Below, in pieces: positions 37,207-45,370 of a stretch of 64,000 nucleotides of DNA. Below the pieces are notes generated by a model, which worked only from the letters and a program-made list of their open reading frames with translations, had not been told where the DNA came from and ran no database searches. Origin of the DNA: Streptomycetaceae bacterium. GTDB taxonomy: Bacteria > Actinomycetota > Actinomycetes > Streptomycetales > Streptomycetaceae. The stretch covers positions 1 to 64,000 of the forward strand of contig JAFAUH010000367.1 of assembly GCA_019243445.1 (NCBI GenBank), read 5' to 3'. The first letter of the stretch is position 1; each line of letters begins with the position of its first letter. A program made the translations under genes and the position numbers.

Positions 37207-38753
37207 GACTCCTCCAAGACAAGCCGCCGGCCCGTCATCGCCTCGTCCGTATCGGTCATCCAGGTCTCCAGACGCGTGCGGATATGCCGCACCCGCCGCG
37301 GAGCCTCCTTGCCGATCTTGAGAATATGGCAGCCCTTATCCAGCGCCCCGAGAGTGTCGAACAGCGTCGCCGGGAGCCGGAATTGGGTGACCGCCTCCGT
37401 TGCGTCCTCCGCCCGCGACTGCTGGTAGATATGGATGATGTCCGCCTCACGGATCAGCGACATAGCGTCCGAGTCCTTCGGCACGTCCGAGATGTGATGG
37501 AAGACCGTGACGAAGGACAGGCCGATACCGCGGCCCCGCTTCGCGAGCGAGCGCAAGATGGTGGCCACCGAAGTGGTTCCCGGCGACTGCAGCCGAGTGG
37601 TGTGGTAGCCCTCTTCCAAGATGATGATCCGGCGGCCGGGCCGGTGAGCCCACACCGCTGTCAAGAACGACGAGACGAGCGCCATCACCAGCGCGAGCGC
37701 CGGCGAGTCCTCCGGCAGCGCCGAGGTGTCGAACACCAGCAGCGGGGCATCCAGGTCCAAATCCGCGCTGGTCTCCCGGTCGATCAGCCCCGACAGGTCA
37801 CCGTCAATGAACCGCTCCAGGTCCATCGCCAGCTCAAGGCCCCACTCAATGACGCGGTCAGTGGTGACGATCCCGCGCCGCGACAGGTGCGGGCGGGGCA
37901 CCGCGGACTCCTTCGGGTCGTACAGTGCGTCCACCACATCGTGCAGCGTCGCAACCCGGCTCTCGTCTCGGGCCCGCTCCAGCGCGGCTCGGTGCGCGAC
38001 CCGCAGCGCGTAGTGCTCCGTGCTGGACAGCCGGCCGTGCGCGTGCTCAGCCACCATCAGCAACAGCCGGTCCTGACCGACGCGTTCATCGCCGGATTCG
38101 TCCAGCGAGGTGGCGGAGATGCGCGGATCCAACAAGTTGATCGTGGTCCCGCCCGCGCGGGCGAACCGCACAACGGGCACCTCGCACAGCTCCGCCGCGC
38201 GCAGGTATTCGCCGCTCCCTTGCTGGTCTTTGCGGTCGAAAACCGCCACCTGACGCCCCAGCGCTACGGGCCGGACGCAGTATTGCGTCTTGACCAGCGA
38301 CGACTTACCCGAGGAGATGTCGCCGAGGACCACAACGTTCGGGCTCGTGATTCGATTCTGCTCATACAGCTCATGCGGGTCGGTCGACACCGGTTGTCCA
38401 GTGTCCATATCAATGCCGGTGATCGGACCTGCAAGCGGCGGGTGCGTGCTCACGATCGCCGGATTCAACGCCCCGGCCTGCCGCGTCGAGGTGAAAATCG
38501 TCTCTTCGTCAGCCTCATACGCACCGAACCGGCCCCGCTGCACCTGCGGTGTAGCAGGCCACTCGGACGCCGGGTCCTCGTGGTGTTCGGCCGCTTCCTT
38601 CGCTAGCTCCGACCCGTCCGGCAACGGCGCGACCAGCTCAGCCGCCCGCCGCTGCGAGCGCCCCCACCGCCGCCGCTGCGTTCCCTCGCCCTCGCTCTGT
38701 GCCGGAATCGACGCCGTCTCGGGGCCGGTCCTCACCGGGCCTTCACCGCTCAT
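37203..38753 (-). CDS. VirB4/TraC-like secretion ATPase
   Basis: 516 residues from ATG 38753. The N-terminal 100 residues are charged and disordered. Walker A VVLGDISSGKSSLVKT near residues 140-152, AVFDRKDQQGSGEYL strand, Walker B RRIIILEEGYHTT near 375, and FVTVFHHISDVPKDSDAMSLIREAD as in VirB4 C-terminal halves. It powers channel assembly or DNA transfer. It lacks the N-terminal VirB4 domain, which the SCO6880-like gene next door may replace. Confidence 0.8.
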   Translation of the reverse strand: MSGEGPVRTGPETASIPAQSEGEGTQRRRWGRSQRRAAELVAPLPDGSELAKEAAEHHEDPASEWPATPQVQRGRFGAYEADEETIFTSTRQAGALNPAIVSTHPPLAGPITGIDMDTGQPVSTDPHELYEQNRITSPNVVVLGDISSGKSSLVKTQYCVRPVALGRQVAVFDRKDQQGSGEYLRAAELCEVPVVRFARAGGTTINLLDPRISATSLDESGDERVGQDRLLLMVAEHAHGRLSSTEHYALRVAHRAALERARDESRVATLHDVVDALYDPKESAVPRPHLSRRGIVTTDRVIEWGLELAMDLERFIDGDLSGLIDRETSADLDLDAPLLVFDTSALPEDSPALALVMALVSSFLTAVWAHRPGRRIIILEEGYHTTRLQSPGTTSVATILRSLAKRGRGIGLSFVTVFHHISDVPKDSDAMSLIREADIIHIYQQSRAEDATEAVTQFRLPATLFDTLGALDKGCHILKIGKEAPRRVRHIRTRLETWMTDTDEAMTGRRLVLEES

Positions 38754-40288
38754 GCCTTGACTCCCCGTGCCATCGGAAGCGCCGTGACCAGCGCCTTGTG
38801 GTGCTTGTAGTCCTGCCAGTCCAACCGGGTGATCCCGCCATCCTCCGCCGCCGAAGTCACGCGCCGACGGGCCGCATCCAGCAATTCCGGATCATCCGGA
38901 ACGGAGACCATCACCCGCACAGACGGATACACACCGGCCACCACCGGCCGCAGCAGGTCATACAGGGTCCGCCGCGACGCCGACATCGACGCCTCCGTCT
39001 CCCCCGTCGACACCTGCCCCTTCTTGCGCTGCCCGCGCTGTGTGGCCACGTCGTACGTCAGCCCGATACGGGCGATATCCCGTGCCCGAGCCTTCGGGAC
39101 GAGCCGGAACTGCGAGACCACGGTGCGGATGGTGGCCGGGTTGACCCGCGTCACCAGGTGCTCCATGAACCGCGCGTTCACCGCCTGCGCCGGCCAGGCA
39201 TCCCGCGGCACGTGCGCAACCGCGTGGTACCAGTCCCGAGCCGCCCCCTCGATCCGGACGAACTTCGGCTCCGCGTACCGCACGCCGAAGCGGTCCGTAG
39301 CGCGGTGATAGCCCCATCCGTCGGCCACCGTACCGATCCCCTCCAGGGCGTCCATGTCCATATCCGGGTCATGCAGGTGCCTGATCAGCGCACCGAGCCG
39401 ACGCGGGCCGAGCACCGCCCGCAACCGATACCCGGAAGCGGAGACCCGGCGCACGACCTCGCCGACCGTCTCGAACGTCTCCTCCGCGATCCGCTCCAGA
39501 TCCGCCGACCCCGAAATGGTGGCCGCCAAGTGCGCCAACGGGATACGCACCGTGGCAAAACTCCGGTACTCCTCCGTGTTACCCGCCGCGAAACGAGACA
39601 GCTCCTCCATGGACTGACGCAACCGCGCCGGCGCATCCGGTACCACCAGGCCCGACATGTGCTCGCGGTACGCGGCCGGGTGCACCGGCAGCACCCTCGT
39701 TGCGATGTCGAGTTGGTCAACCGGGATCTCCGCCGAGGCCAAGCCGCCCAACAGCCGCTCGAACAACAGCCCCGCGGTGTTGACCGCCCGCACCGGCAAC
39801 AGCCCGTCGCCGCCGCCCTGGATCTCGAACGTGGCCGTCAGGTGACCCGTCGACCACGACGCCCGCCGGTGATCCTTGTGGTGGATGATCGCCATAGGAG
39901 CGGTAGGAGTCGACGGCGGCGCGTACGCCAGCACGCGCACCTCCCCCACCTCCGCCGGCAACGCCTCACCCGGCACGAACTCCGGCCCACCGCCGCGACG
40001 ACGCCGCGCGAGCCGGAACGCGGTCCGGTCTTTCAAGGAGCCGGTCCACGACTCCCCCGTGATCGTCTTCCGCCGGGACAAACCGACCGCGACGGCCCCC
40101 AGCACGATGCCGCCCAGCATCACCAGCACCGAACGCGTGGCCAGCAGTGCCAGCATCCACGCGGCGATGAAGACGCCACCGGCGGCCAGTTGGCGCCCCG
40201 TGACGCCGGTGAACAGCGTTCGCCGACGGGTCTCCCCGCCCAGGACGTACGTCCTCTCCTGCGCTGCCATCTCCCTGCCACCTTTCAT
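38750..40288 (-). CDS. SCO6880-family transfer protein (PrgI-like N-terminus)
   Basis: 512 residues from ATG 40288 (ATG at residue 7 possible). RTYVLGGETRRRTLFTGVTGRQLAAGGVFIAAWMLALLATRSVLVM gives a PrgI-like pair of membrane spans. A long soluble region follows (LTATFEIQGGGDGLLPVRAVN, GWGYHRATDRFGVRYAEP, MSASRRTLYDLLRPVVAGVYP). It matches my memory of SCO6880-type proteins of Streptomyces, which sit beside VirB4-like ATPases. Likely the N-terminal half of a split VirB4. Coupled by ATGA to the ATPase. Confidence 0.75.
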   Translation of the reverse strand: MKGGREMAAQERTYVLGGETRRRTLFTGVTGRQLAAGGVFIAAWMLALLATRSVLVMLGGIVLGAVAVGLSRRKTITGESWTGSLKDRTAFRLARRRRGGGPEFVPGEALPAEVGEVRVLAYAPPSTPTAPMAIIHHKDHRRASWSTGHLTATFEIQGGGDGLLPVRAVNTAGLLFERLLGGLASAEIPVDQLDIATRVLPVHPAAYREHMSGLVVPDAPARLRQSMEELSRFAAGNTEEYRSFATVRIPLAHLAATISGSADLERIAEETFETVGEVVRRVSASGYRLRAVLGPRRLGALIRHLHDPDMDMDALEGIGTVADGWGYHRATDRFGVRYAEPKFVRIEGAARDWYHAVAHVPRDAWPAQAVNARFMEHLVTRVNPATIRTVVSQFRLVPKARARDIARIGLTYDVATQRGQRKKGQVSTGETEASMSASRRTLYDLLRPVVAGVYPSVRVMVSVPDDPELLDAARRRVTSAAEDGGITRLDWQDYKHHKALVTALPMARGVKA

Positions 40289-41883
40289 CAGAGCGCCGCC
40301 GCAGCAGCTTCCCCGCCGGCCGCCTCGCCACCGGCACCGCCGCCAGAACCACCACCGCCGCCGGGCCGAGGCCCGGGCAGCGGGCCGGCGGAGCCGTCCC
40401 CGTCATCACCGCCGCCGGTCTGCTGCTTGCCGTAGTCGTCCCCCGCGTGCGACCCGGCCCGCGTACCGTCTTCGTACGGGTCACCCGGCCCCGGCGCCGA
40501 GTCCCGAGAATCAGCCGCCGCATCGTGCGTCGACTCGATCGGCCCGGTGCCGTCGCTGCCCGACTTGCCGCCGCCGGAATTGTCCGGGCCCGGGTCATCC
40601 CCGCCCGCGTCCTCTTCCTGGCCGCCGCCGGAGCCCTCGCCGCCCTCGTTCCCACCGTTCCAACTCCGCGGCTCCAACTTCGAGAAGGAGCCCGAGTACA
40701 CATCCCCCGGCGTGGGCTGAGGCGCCGCCGCTCGAACCTCCGCGTCCATCTGCTCCGTGTCCGGCGCGACGACGCCCAGCAGCCACACCGCCACGATCGG
40801 AAAAATATCGATCATGATCAGGGACACCAGCAGGAACAGCAGCATGGTGACCGTGGAATTCGACCCGCCCTGAGCGTTGATGTTGTCGTTGAACCCAGAC
40901 CACACGGTCCAAAAGAAGAAGAAAATCACGACTGGCAGGAACATCATCCCCAGGATGATTCCGCATAGCCGCCGCAGAATCCGTGCCCACGGCGGGTAGA
41001 CCGCCGACACCAGCGCCAGCGGCACCAACAGCCCGCACATCATCAGGCCCCAGTTTGAAATGGCGACCTCCACCAGGAGGACCACACCGAAGCAGAGGAT
41101 CAGCGCCATGAGCACAATCACCATCACGGTGCCGCCCATGTCCGACCAGCCGCCTTTGCCGGCCGTATCCTGAATGACCTTCAGCAGACCGCCGACCGCG
41201 CCATTGGCCTGCACCGCCGCTTGTGTCGAGAATGTCTTGGTCAGCTCCGACGCGACCTGTTGCAGGCTGTAGAGGACCGCCGGGCCCAGCGCGCAGGCCG
41301 GCACCACGAACAGGAGCCGCCAGCCCGACTGACGCAGCAGCTCGACACCCGACACACTTCCCTCCGGGCCGCCGATCTTCGCCGTCACCACCGCCAGCAG
41401 GAACGCGAGCAGAATCAACGACAAACCGAAGGACACCGCATATTGGTCAGCCCACCACTTTTGATCGAAAGCCGGAGTTCCGAGCTTTTCCGCAGTCGAC
41501 TCGATGAATGTCAGGACGAAAATCACCGCGTGGCACAGACCTTGCGCCCACGAGTCAAGGAAGTTCTGAGGGTTGAGCGCGTCCACCGCCTTCGTGGCGG
41601 AGTCCGCGGCACTGACCAGGGAACCGACCCCGGGAATACTTTTCGCGGCTCCGAGGAACTTCTTGCCGCCGGTACAGATGAGCCCGCCAATTCCGGTGCC
41701 GCAGCCATCATCCGGTGCGGCTGCCGCCGGAGCGGCCGGAGTCATCACCAGGGCGAGGGTCACGAAGCCCAAGACTCCGGCGAACGTTCTACGGGGCCGC
41801 ATTGAGGCCCGCACTGCCAGCCACGACAGGCCGGCCGAGAGCGTGGCCTCACCGCAGCGGCCGGCTCGCCGAACTGTGTTCAC
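40288..41883 (-). CDS. VirB6/TrbL-like polytopic membrane protein
   Basis: 531 residues from GTG 41883, overlapping the previous stop by 4 bp (the ATG at 41802 is an alternative). A signal-like segment AGVLGFVTLALVMTPAAPAAAA precedes a Cys-containing loop. About six spans follow: LCHAVIFVLTFIE, VSFGLSLILLAFLLAVVTA, LLFVVPACALGPAVLYSL, VMVIVLMALILCFGVVLLVE, GMMFLPVVIFFFFWTVWSG, MLLFLLVSLIMIDIFPIVAVW. The tail is long, Gly/Asp-rich and disordered. It should form the inner-membrane channel. Confidence 0.75.
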   Translation of the reverse strand: MNTVRRAGRCGEATLSAGLSWLAVRASMRPRRTFAGVLGFVTLALVMTPAAPAAAAPDDGCGTGIGGLICTGGKKFLGAAKSIPGVGSLVSAADSATKAVDALNPQNFLDSWAQGLCHAVIFVLTFIESTAEKLGTPAFDQKWWADQYAVSFGLSLILLAFLLAVVTAKIGGPEGSVSGVELLRQSGWRLLFVVPACALGPAVLYSLQQVASELTKTFSTQAAVQANGAVGGLLKVIQDTAGKGGWSDMGGTVMVIVLMALILCFGVVLLVEVAISNWGLMMCGLLVPLALVSAVYPPWARILRRLCGIILGMMFLPVVIFFFFWTVWSGFNDNINAQGGSNSTVTMLLFLLVSLIMIDIFPIVAVWLLGVVAPDTEQMDAEVRAAAPQPTPGDVYSGSFSKLEPRSWNGGNEGGEGSGGGQEEDAGGDDPGPDNSGGGKSGSDGTGPIESTHDAAADSRDSAPGPGDPYEDGTRAGSHAGDDYGKQQTGGGDDGDGSAGPLPGPRPGGGGGSGGGAGGEAAGGEAAAAAL

Positions 41884-42794
41884 TGTGAGTCCCCCACTTC
41901 CGCCGGGTTCGACTCGCTCGCGTCCCGGTACAGCTCCCAGCCCGAGCCGTAGGCCGCCAGGATCTTCGCCCGCTCCGCGTAGGTAGTCACGGCCTGCCCG
42001 GAGTTCGCAGGCGCCGGAGGCGTGGTGAGCCCGCCGGCGTCCGTGCTGCTGATGCGCCAGTCTCCGGCAGCCCACTTCATGGCGAACTGTCCGAGCATCC
42101 AGTTGGTAGTGAGATCACTTTGCGAGCCAGGGCCGATGACGCCAGAGATGCACACCTGCCACACGTCGACCGTCACGGCGTCCGTCGAGGAGTCGACCAC
42201 TTTGTACGCGCCGAGTTCCGGGTGACACAGCGAGGTGAACCGTCGGTCGTTCACGGGCTGACCAGTAGCCGGGTCGAGGAGTTGGCCCGAGCTGTTGAGG
42301 TTGTTCTGTGCCTGGTAGAGTTTGGCCTTGTCCTCTGTGTCCGGTGCAACCTTGCCCCACACGTCCTTGACCCAGGCATCACGGTCCGCAGGCGTCAGCC
42401 GCTCCATGGCGTAGGCCGCCGACATCGCGGTCGTGGCCGCTTCAACGGCGCCGTCGGTGGTGCGCGGGAACCCTCTAGGCAGGCCGCCGATACGGCTGGT
42501 GCCGTCGGCGCCGGAGGCCAGGGCGGTGCCGAAGGGCAGGCCCCCGGTGTCCGAGCCGGCCGAAGCCGGCGCCGAGGCGGCCGGCGTACCGCCCTTGTGA
42601 CTGCCGCCGGTGTCCTTGTGGCCGCCGCCGATCGTCACGGCCGCCACGATCGTGACCAGGGCACCGACGCCCAAGGCCCCGAAGACTTTTGCATCCTTGC
42701 CCTTGCCCTTGCGCTTGCCGCCCGGCCCGGCCGAGGCGGACGACGACCGCCGCGGCTGCGGTCCGCTCGGTTGCCAGTCGATCCGTACGTTCAT
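41880..42794 (-). CDS. VirB8/TcpC-like membrane protein
   Basis: 304 residues from ATG 42794. Basic N-terminus (KRKGKGKDAK), one span (VFGALGVGALVTIVAAVTIG), Ser/Ala/Gly linker, then an extracellular domain (DGAVEAATTAMSAAYAMERLTPADRDAWVKDV ... TVDVWQVCISGVI...AMKWAAGDWRISSTDAG) with the NTF2-like pattern of VirB8. Such proteins form the outer collar of Gram-positive transfer channels. Two Cys residues could form a disulfide. Confidence 0.75.
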   Translation of the reverse strand: MNVRIDWQPSGPQPRRSSSASAGPGGKRKGKGKDAKVFGALGVGALVTIVAAVTIGGGHKDTGGSHKGGTPAASAPASAGSDTGGLPFGTALASGADGTSRIGGLPRGFPRTTDGAVEAATTAMSAAYAMERLTPADRDAWVKDVWGKVAPDTEDKAKLYQAQNNLNSSGQLLDPATGQPVNDRRFTSLCHPELGAYKVVDSSTDAVTVDVWQVCISGVIGPGSQSDLTTNWMLGQFAMKWAAGDWRISSTDAGGLTTPPAPANSGQAVTTYAERAKILAAYGSGWELYRDASESNPAEVGDSQ

Positions 42795-42832
42795 GATGTG
42801 GTGCCCCTCCCGTGCGCCCGGTGCGCGGATAC

Positions 42833-43147
42833 TCAGCTGGAGACCAAGATGCCGTAGATCACGGGCAGGGCCGTCAGCCCGATGATGGCGGCGGCCGCCT
42901 TGACAACATCGGTCTTCACGTCGTCCAGGTCATCGCCGTAACCGCCCTTTTTAGCCCGGGACAGCCGCGCCACCCCGATCATGAGGTGGTAAACCGCGTA
43001 CACGAAACACAACGCGTAGACCAGCGACAGGAACATGCCGACCTTGGAGGTCAGCAGGCTCTGAAACGGGCCAAAGCTGGGCGATACGCCGTTAAACGGG
43101 TTGAAACCGGCGGCGAGTTGAACCGTCCGGTCGGTCAGGTGGTGCAC
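42833..43147 (-). CDS. small two-span membrane protein (pilin/TrbC-like position)
   Basis: 104 residues from GTG 43147 with AGAGGAT 7 bp upstream. FNPFNGVSPSFGPFQSLLTS, then MFLSLVYALCFVYAVYHLMIGVA, a basic loop (RLSRAKKGGYGDDLDDVK) and VVKAAAAIIGLTALPVIYGI. Size, two spans and position match VirB2/TrbC or TcpE-like subunits. It could be a minor channel subunit instead. Confidence 0.6.
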   Translation of the reverse strand: MHHLTDRTVQLAAGFNPFNGVSPSFGPFQSLLTSKVGMFLSLVYALCFVYAVYHLMIGVARLSRAKKGGYGDDLDDVKTDVVKAAAAIIGLTALPVIYGILVSS

Positions 43148-43181
43148 GTCAGATCCTCTCTGTGTGGTTAGTTGAAGCAGG

Positions 43182-44552
43182 TCACAGCGCCGCGGCCATA
43201 CCCGCACACGCATACAGCCACGCCCGGTGCGAGCGCTCGCTGATGCGGTCGTAGTTGATGACCCCGCCGTCCACCAAGGCCGGGTCGAACGGCACCTCAT
43301 ACACCCCGCGGGTACGGCCTCCGAAGATGCTGCGGATCGTGGCCTTCATCTTCGGGTCGTACTTCTCCGCCGGTTCGGCCAGCACTGTGATAGCGCGGTG
43401 CCGCAGTTGGCCGGGCCCGAACACTTCCTTCTCCAGGGAATCGAGCATCCATAGGGCAGCCTGTGCCGAGTCCTGCCGGATGGTGGTGGTCACGACCAGC
43501 AGGTTCGAGGCTTGCACCGACGTCAGCCAGTTCGCGGCCCTGATGTTATTGCCGGTGTCAACCAAGATCATCTTGTAGAAGCGGGAGAACAGCCGGTGAA
43601 GCCGGATCACATCGCCGGCGTCGATGTGACCGGTCACCTCCGCCCGGTCATCGCTCGCCAACACGTCAAAGAAGGCCGGCCCCTGCCCGCGCACATACAA
43701 GCCCAGGTCGCCGACCCTCGCCTGTGCGTTGTTCTCGAACTGGTGGAGGTTTTGCAGCAGTTCACGGGCGGTGTTGGTGTGCCCACCCCCCATCGCGCGC
43801 TGCCCCAGCGTGCCGCGGGTCTCGTTGTTGTCCCAGGCCACGACACCGCCGCCGCGGTGCACGCCGAAGGTACGCGCGGCCATCAGCGTGGAGGTAGTGG
43901 TGCTCGCCCCGCCCTTGGGGTTGACGAACACGATGGTCCGTGGCCCGGCGAAGGACTTCTGTACCTCCGTCAGCGCGGCCCGGTACTGCGCTTCCTCCGT
44001 GCTCATGGCCGGGGAGAACCGACCGCCGCTCATCCGGCGGATGCGCCCGCGCCAACCCCATTCCGCCGGCGAGGCCGGCGCGTTCTGCCGGGACGTCGCG
44101 GCGAACTGGTCGTACCCAAAGGCCGGTGAAGGCTCCGCCATCGGCCCCGCCGGGTGCCGCCCGGCCGCAGGAGCCACCGGAGAAGGCTGCGGGTGGCTGT
44201 AGCCGGCCGCCGGGTACGGGTCTTGCGGCCACGGCTGACCGGCCGGCGCCGGGTAGCCGTGCGGCCCGGCCGCGTACGTGTTTTCCGTCACATGCTCGGG
44301 CGTGACGATGGTGGCCGGGTCTGGCGGAGGCGCCGCCACCGGCTCGACCGGACGCGAACCCGGATCGCCAGCAGCGGCCGGCGCCTCCTTCTCCGGCTCC
44401 GCGGCCGCTTCCGTCTCGTTCGCGTCCTTCTCCGGTTCGGCCCCGGGCGGGGGCACTTGGACCAGCCGAGCGGTGACGTTGCGACGCGACGCGGCCGGAT
44501 GCTGGAACGCGTCCGCGGTCAACGGCAGCTCTTCGCTGTGGTGCTCGCTCAT
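43182..44552 (-). CDS. ParA/MinD-like ATPase of the transfer cluster
   Basis: 456 residues from ATG 44552. The first 190 residues are Pro/Ala/Glu-rich and disordered and carry site O7 (encoding VTPEHVTE). Then RTIVFVNPKGGASTTTSTLM, a deviant Walker A (KGGxSTT), VVAWDNNETRGTLGQRA, and ILVDTGNNIRAANWLTSVQ, the MinD/ParA switch regions. The final part resembles secretion-associated ParA-like proteins that position or regulate channels. It is distinct from the partition ParA at 47.9 kb. Confidence 0.75.
   Translation of the reverse strand: MSEHHSEELPLTADAFQHPAASRRNVTARLVQVPPPGAEPEKDANETEAAAEPEKEAPAAAGDPGSRPVEPVAAPPPDPATIVTPEHVTENTYAAGPHGYPAPAGQPWPQDPYPAAGYSHPQPSPVAPAAGRHPAGPMAEPSPAFGYDQFAATSRQNAPASPAEWGWRGRIRRMSGGRFSPAMSTEEAQYRAALTEVQKSFAGPRTIVFVNPKGGASTTTSTLMAARTFGVHRGGGVVAWDNNETRGTLGQRAMGGGHTNTARELLQNLHQFENNAQARVGDLGLYVRGQGPAFFDVLASDDRAEVTGHIDAGDVIRLHRLFSRFYKMILVDTGNNIRAANWLTSVQASNLLVVTTTIRQDSAQAALWMLDSLEKEVFGPGQLRHRAITVLAEPAEKYDPKMKATIRSIFGGRTRGVYEVPFDPALVDGGVINYDRISERSHRAWLYACAGMAAAL
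44286..44307. promoter_or_regulatory. CGTCAC-N10-GTGACG site O7 (inside ParA/MinD-like gene)
   Basis: CGTCAC 44286-44291 and GTGACG 44302-44307, with TTTTC before it (GGAAAA on the coding strand). Encodes VTPEHVTE. Confidence 0.6.
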
Positions 44553-44782
44553 GCCGTGCTCTCCTTGCTCGCCGCGTCCCAGGGTCGATCACCTTGGTAA
44601 ACGCTGTGCCACCAGCGGGGACGTTGGCCGCGTGTAGGCCAGTTCGCGCCGCGCGAGGTTCGGATGAACGACCGCCCCGCGACGTACGTGGACAGCGTCC
44701 CGCTACACGGCGGCACCCGCACCGCTCCCGGCCGAGAGCCGGTTGTCAGTGGTGAGGCGCATACTCGGCTACCTGACGCCAT
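44549..44782 (-). CDS. small hypothetical protein, first in transfer operon
   Basis: 77 residues from ATG 44782, with its stop overlapping the ATG of the next gene (ATGA), which favours a real gene. GTLSTYVAGRSFIRTSRGAN and RPRWWHSVYQGDRPWDAA; basic, Trp-rich, no membrane span. No family recognised. It might be a leader that couples translation of the operon. Confidence 0.4.
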   Translation of the reverse strand: MASGSRVCASPLTTGSRPGAVRVPPCSGTLSTYVAGRSFIRTSRGANWPTRGQRPRWWHSVYQGDRPWDAASKESTA

Positions 44783-44834
44783 CTCGCGTCACCCCCCTTT
44801 GTGACTAACTAAAAACCGCTCAGATTTAAGGCCA

Positions 44835-44863
44835 TTGTACGCCCGCCAAGGAATCTCTACCAT
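44835..44863 (+). promoter_or_regulatory. promoter of XRE regulator, leaderless
   Basis: -35 TTGTAC (44835-44840), 17-bp spacer, -10 TACCAT (44858-44863), and ATG at 44870, 6 bp later. The region 44783-44869 also must hold the divergent promoter of the transfer operon. Confidence 0.5.
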
Positions 44864-44869
44864 CCTCCT

Positions 44870-45370
44870 ATGGCAAATCGTGATGCGGCAGTCGCCAACC
44901 GGGCCAACTGGGTTGTCCGGCACCATGTCCCAGTGACACGGACGAGCTTGGCCACTTGGGACGCCGACAAGTTCCGCGCGGCATACCGCGCGCGAGGATG
45001 GACATTGCAGCAGGTATCAGTACGATCCGGCATCCCATATTCCGCGGTGCGTAGTTACTCCGCAGGAGGCGCCAGCCCCACGGCCGCGCGTCTCGTCCAG
45101 CTCGCCCAGGCCCTCGAAGTCCCCACCACCGAACTCGCCCCGCTCAGCAAAGACCCCACCCTCCACGAGCTGAGGTGGCACATGGGGTTGACCGTCGCCC
45201 AACTCGCCGGGTACGTCGACTACAGCCTGTCCCACACCTCCGCCGTGCTCTCCGGCGCTGTGCCCATCACCGAGCCGGCCCGCTGGTCGAAAGCCCTTGG
45301 CACCACGCAGCGGGCGGTGAAAGCGGCGTGGGAGGCCTCGCGTTCGCAGCAGGCGGAGGACGCCGGATGA
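44870..45370 (+). CDS. XRE-family regulator
   Basis: 166 residues from ATG 44870. FRAAYRARGWTLQQVSVRSGIPYSAVRSYSAGGASPTAARLVQLAQAL is a Cro/CI helix-turn-helix; a second similar unit follows (LRWHMGLTVAQLAGYVDYSLSHTSAVLSG), so it has tandem HTH domains. It lies between the divergent transfer operon and the cell-wall hydrolase, with which it overlaps by 4 bp. It is a good candidate for controlling transfer gene expression. Confidence 0.75.
   Translation: MANRDAAVANRANWVVRHHVPVTRTSLATWDADKFRAAYRARGWTLQQVSVRSGIPYSAVRSYSAGGASPTAARLVQLAQALEVPTTELAPLSKDPTLHELRWHMGLTVAQLAGYVDYSLSHTSAVLSGAVPITEPARWSKALGTTQRAVKAAWEASRSQQAEDAG

Noticed and set aside
38699-40435. 578-codon open frame on the plus strand
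   Set aside because: Lies antisense to the SCO6880-like gene; Arg/Pro/His-rich, no motif.
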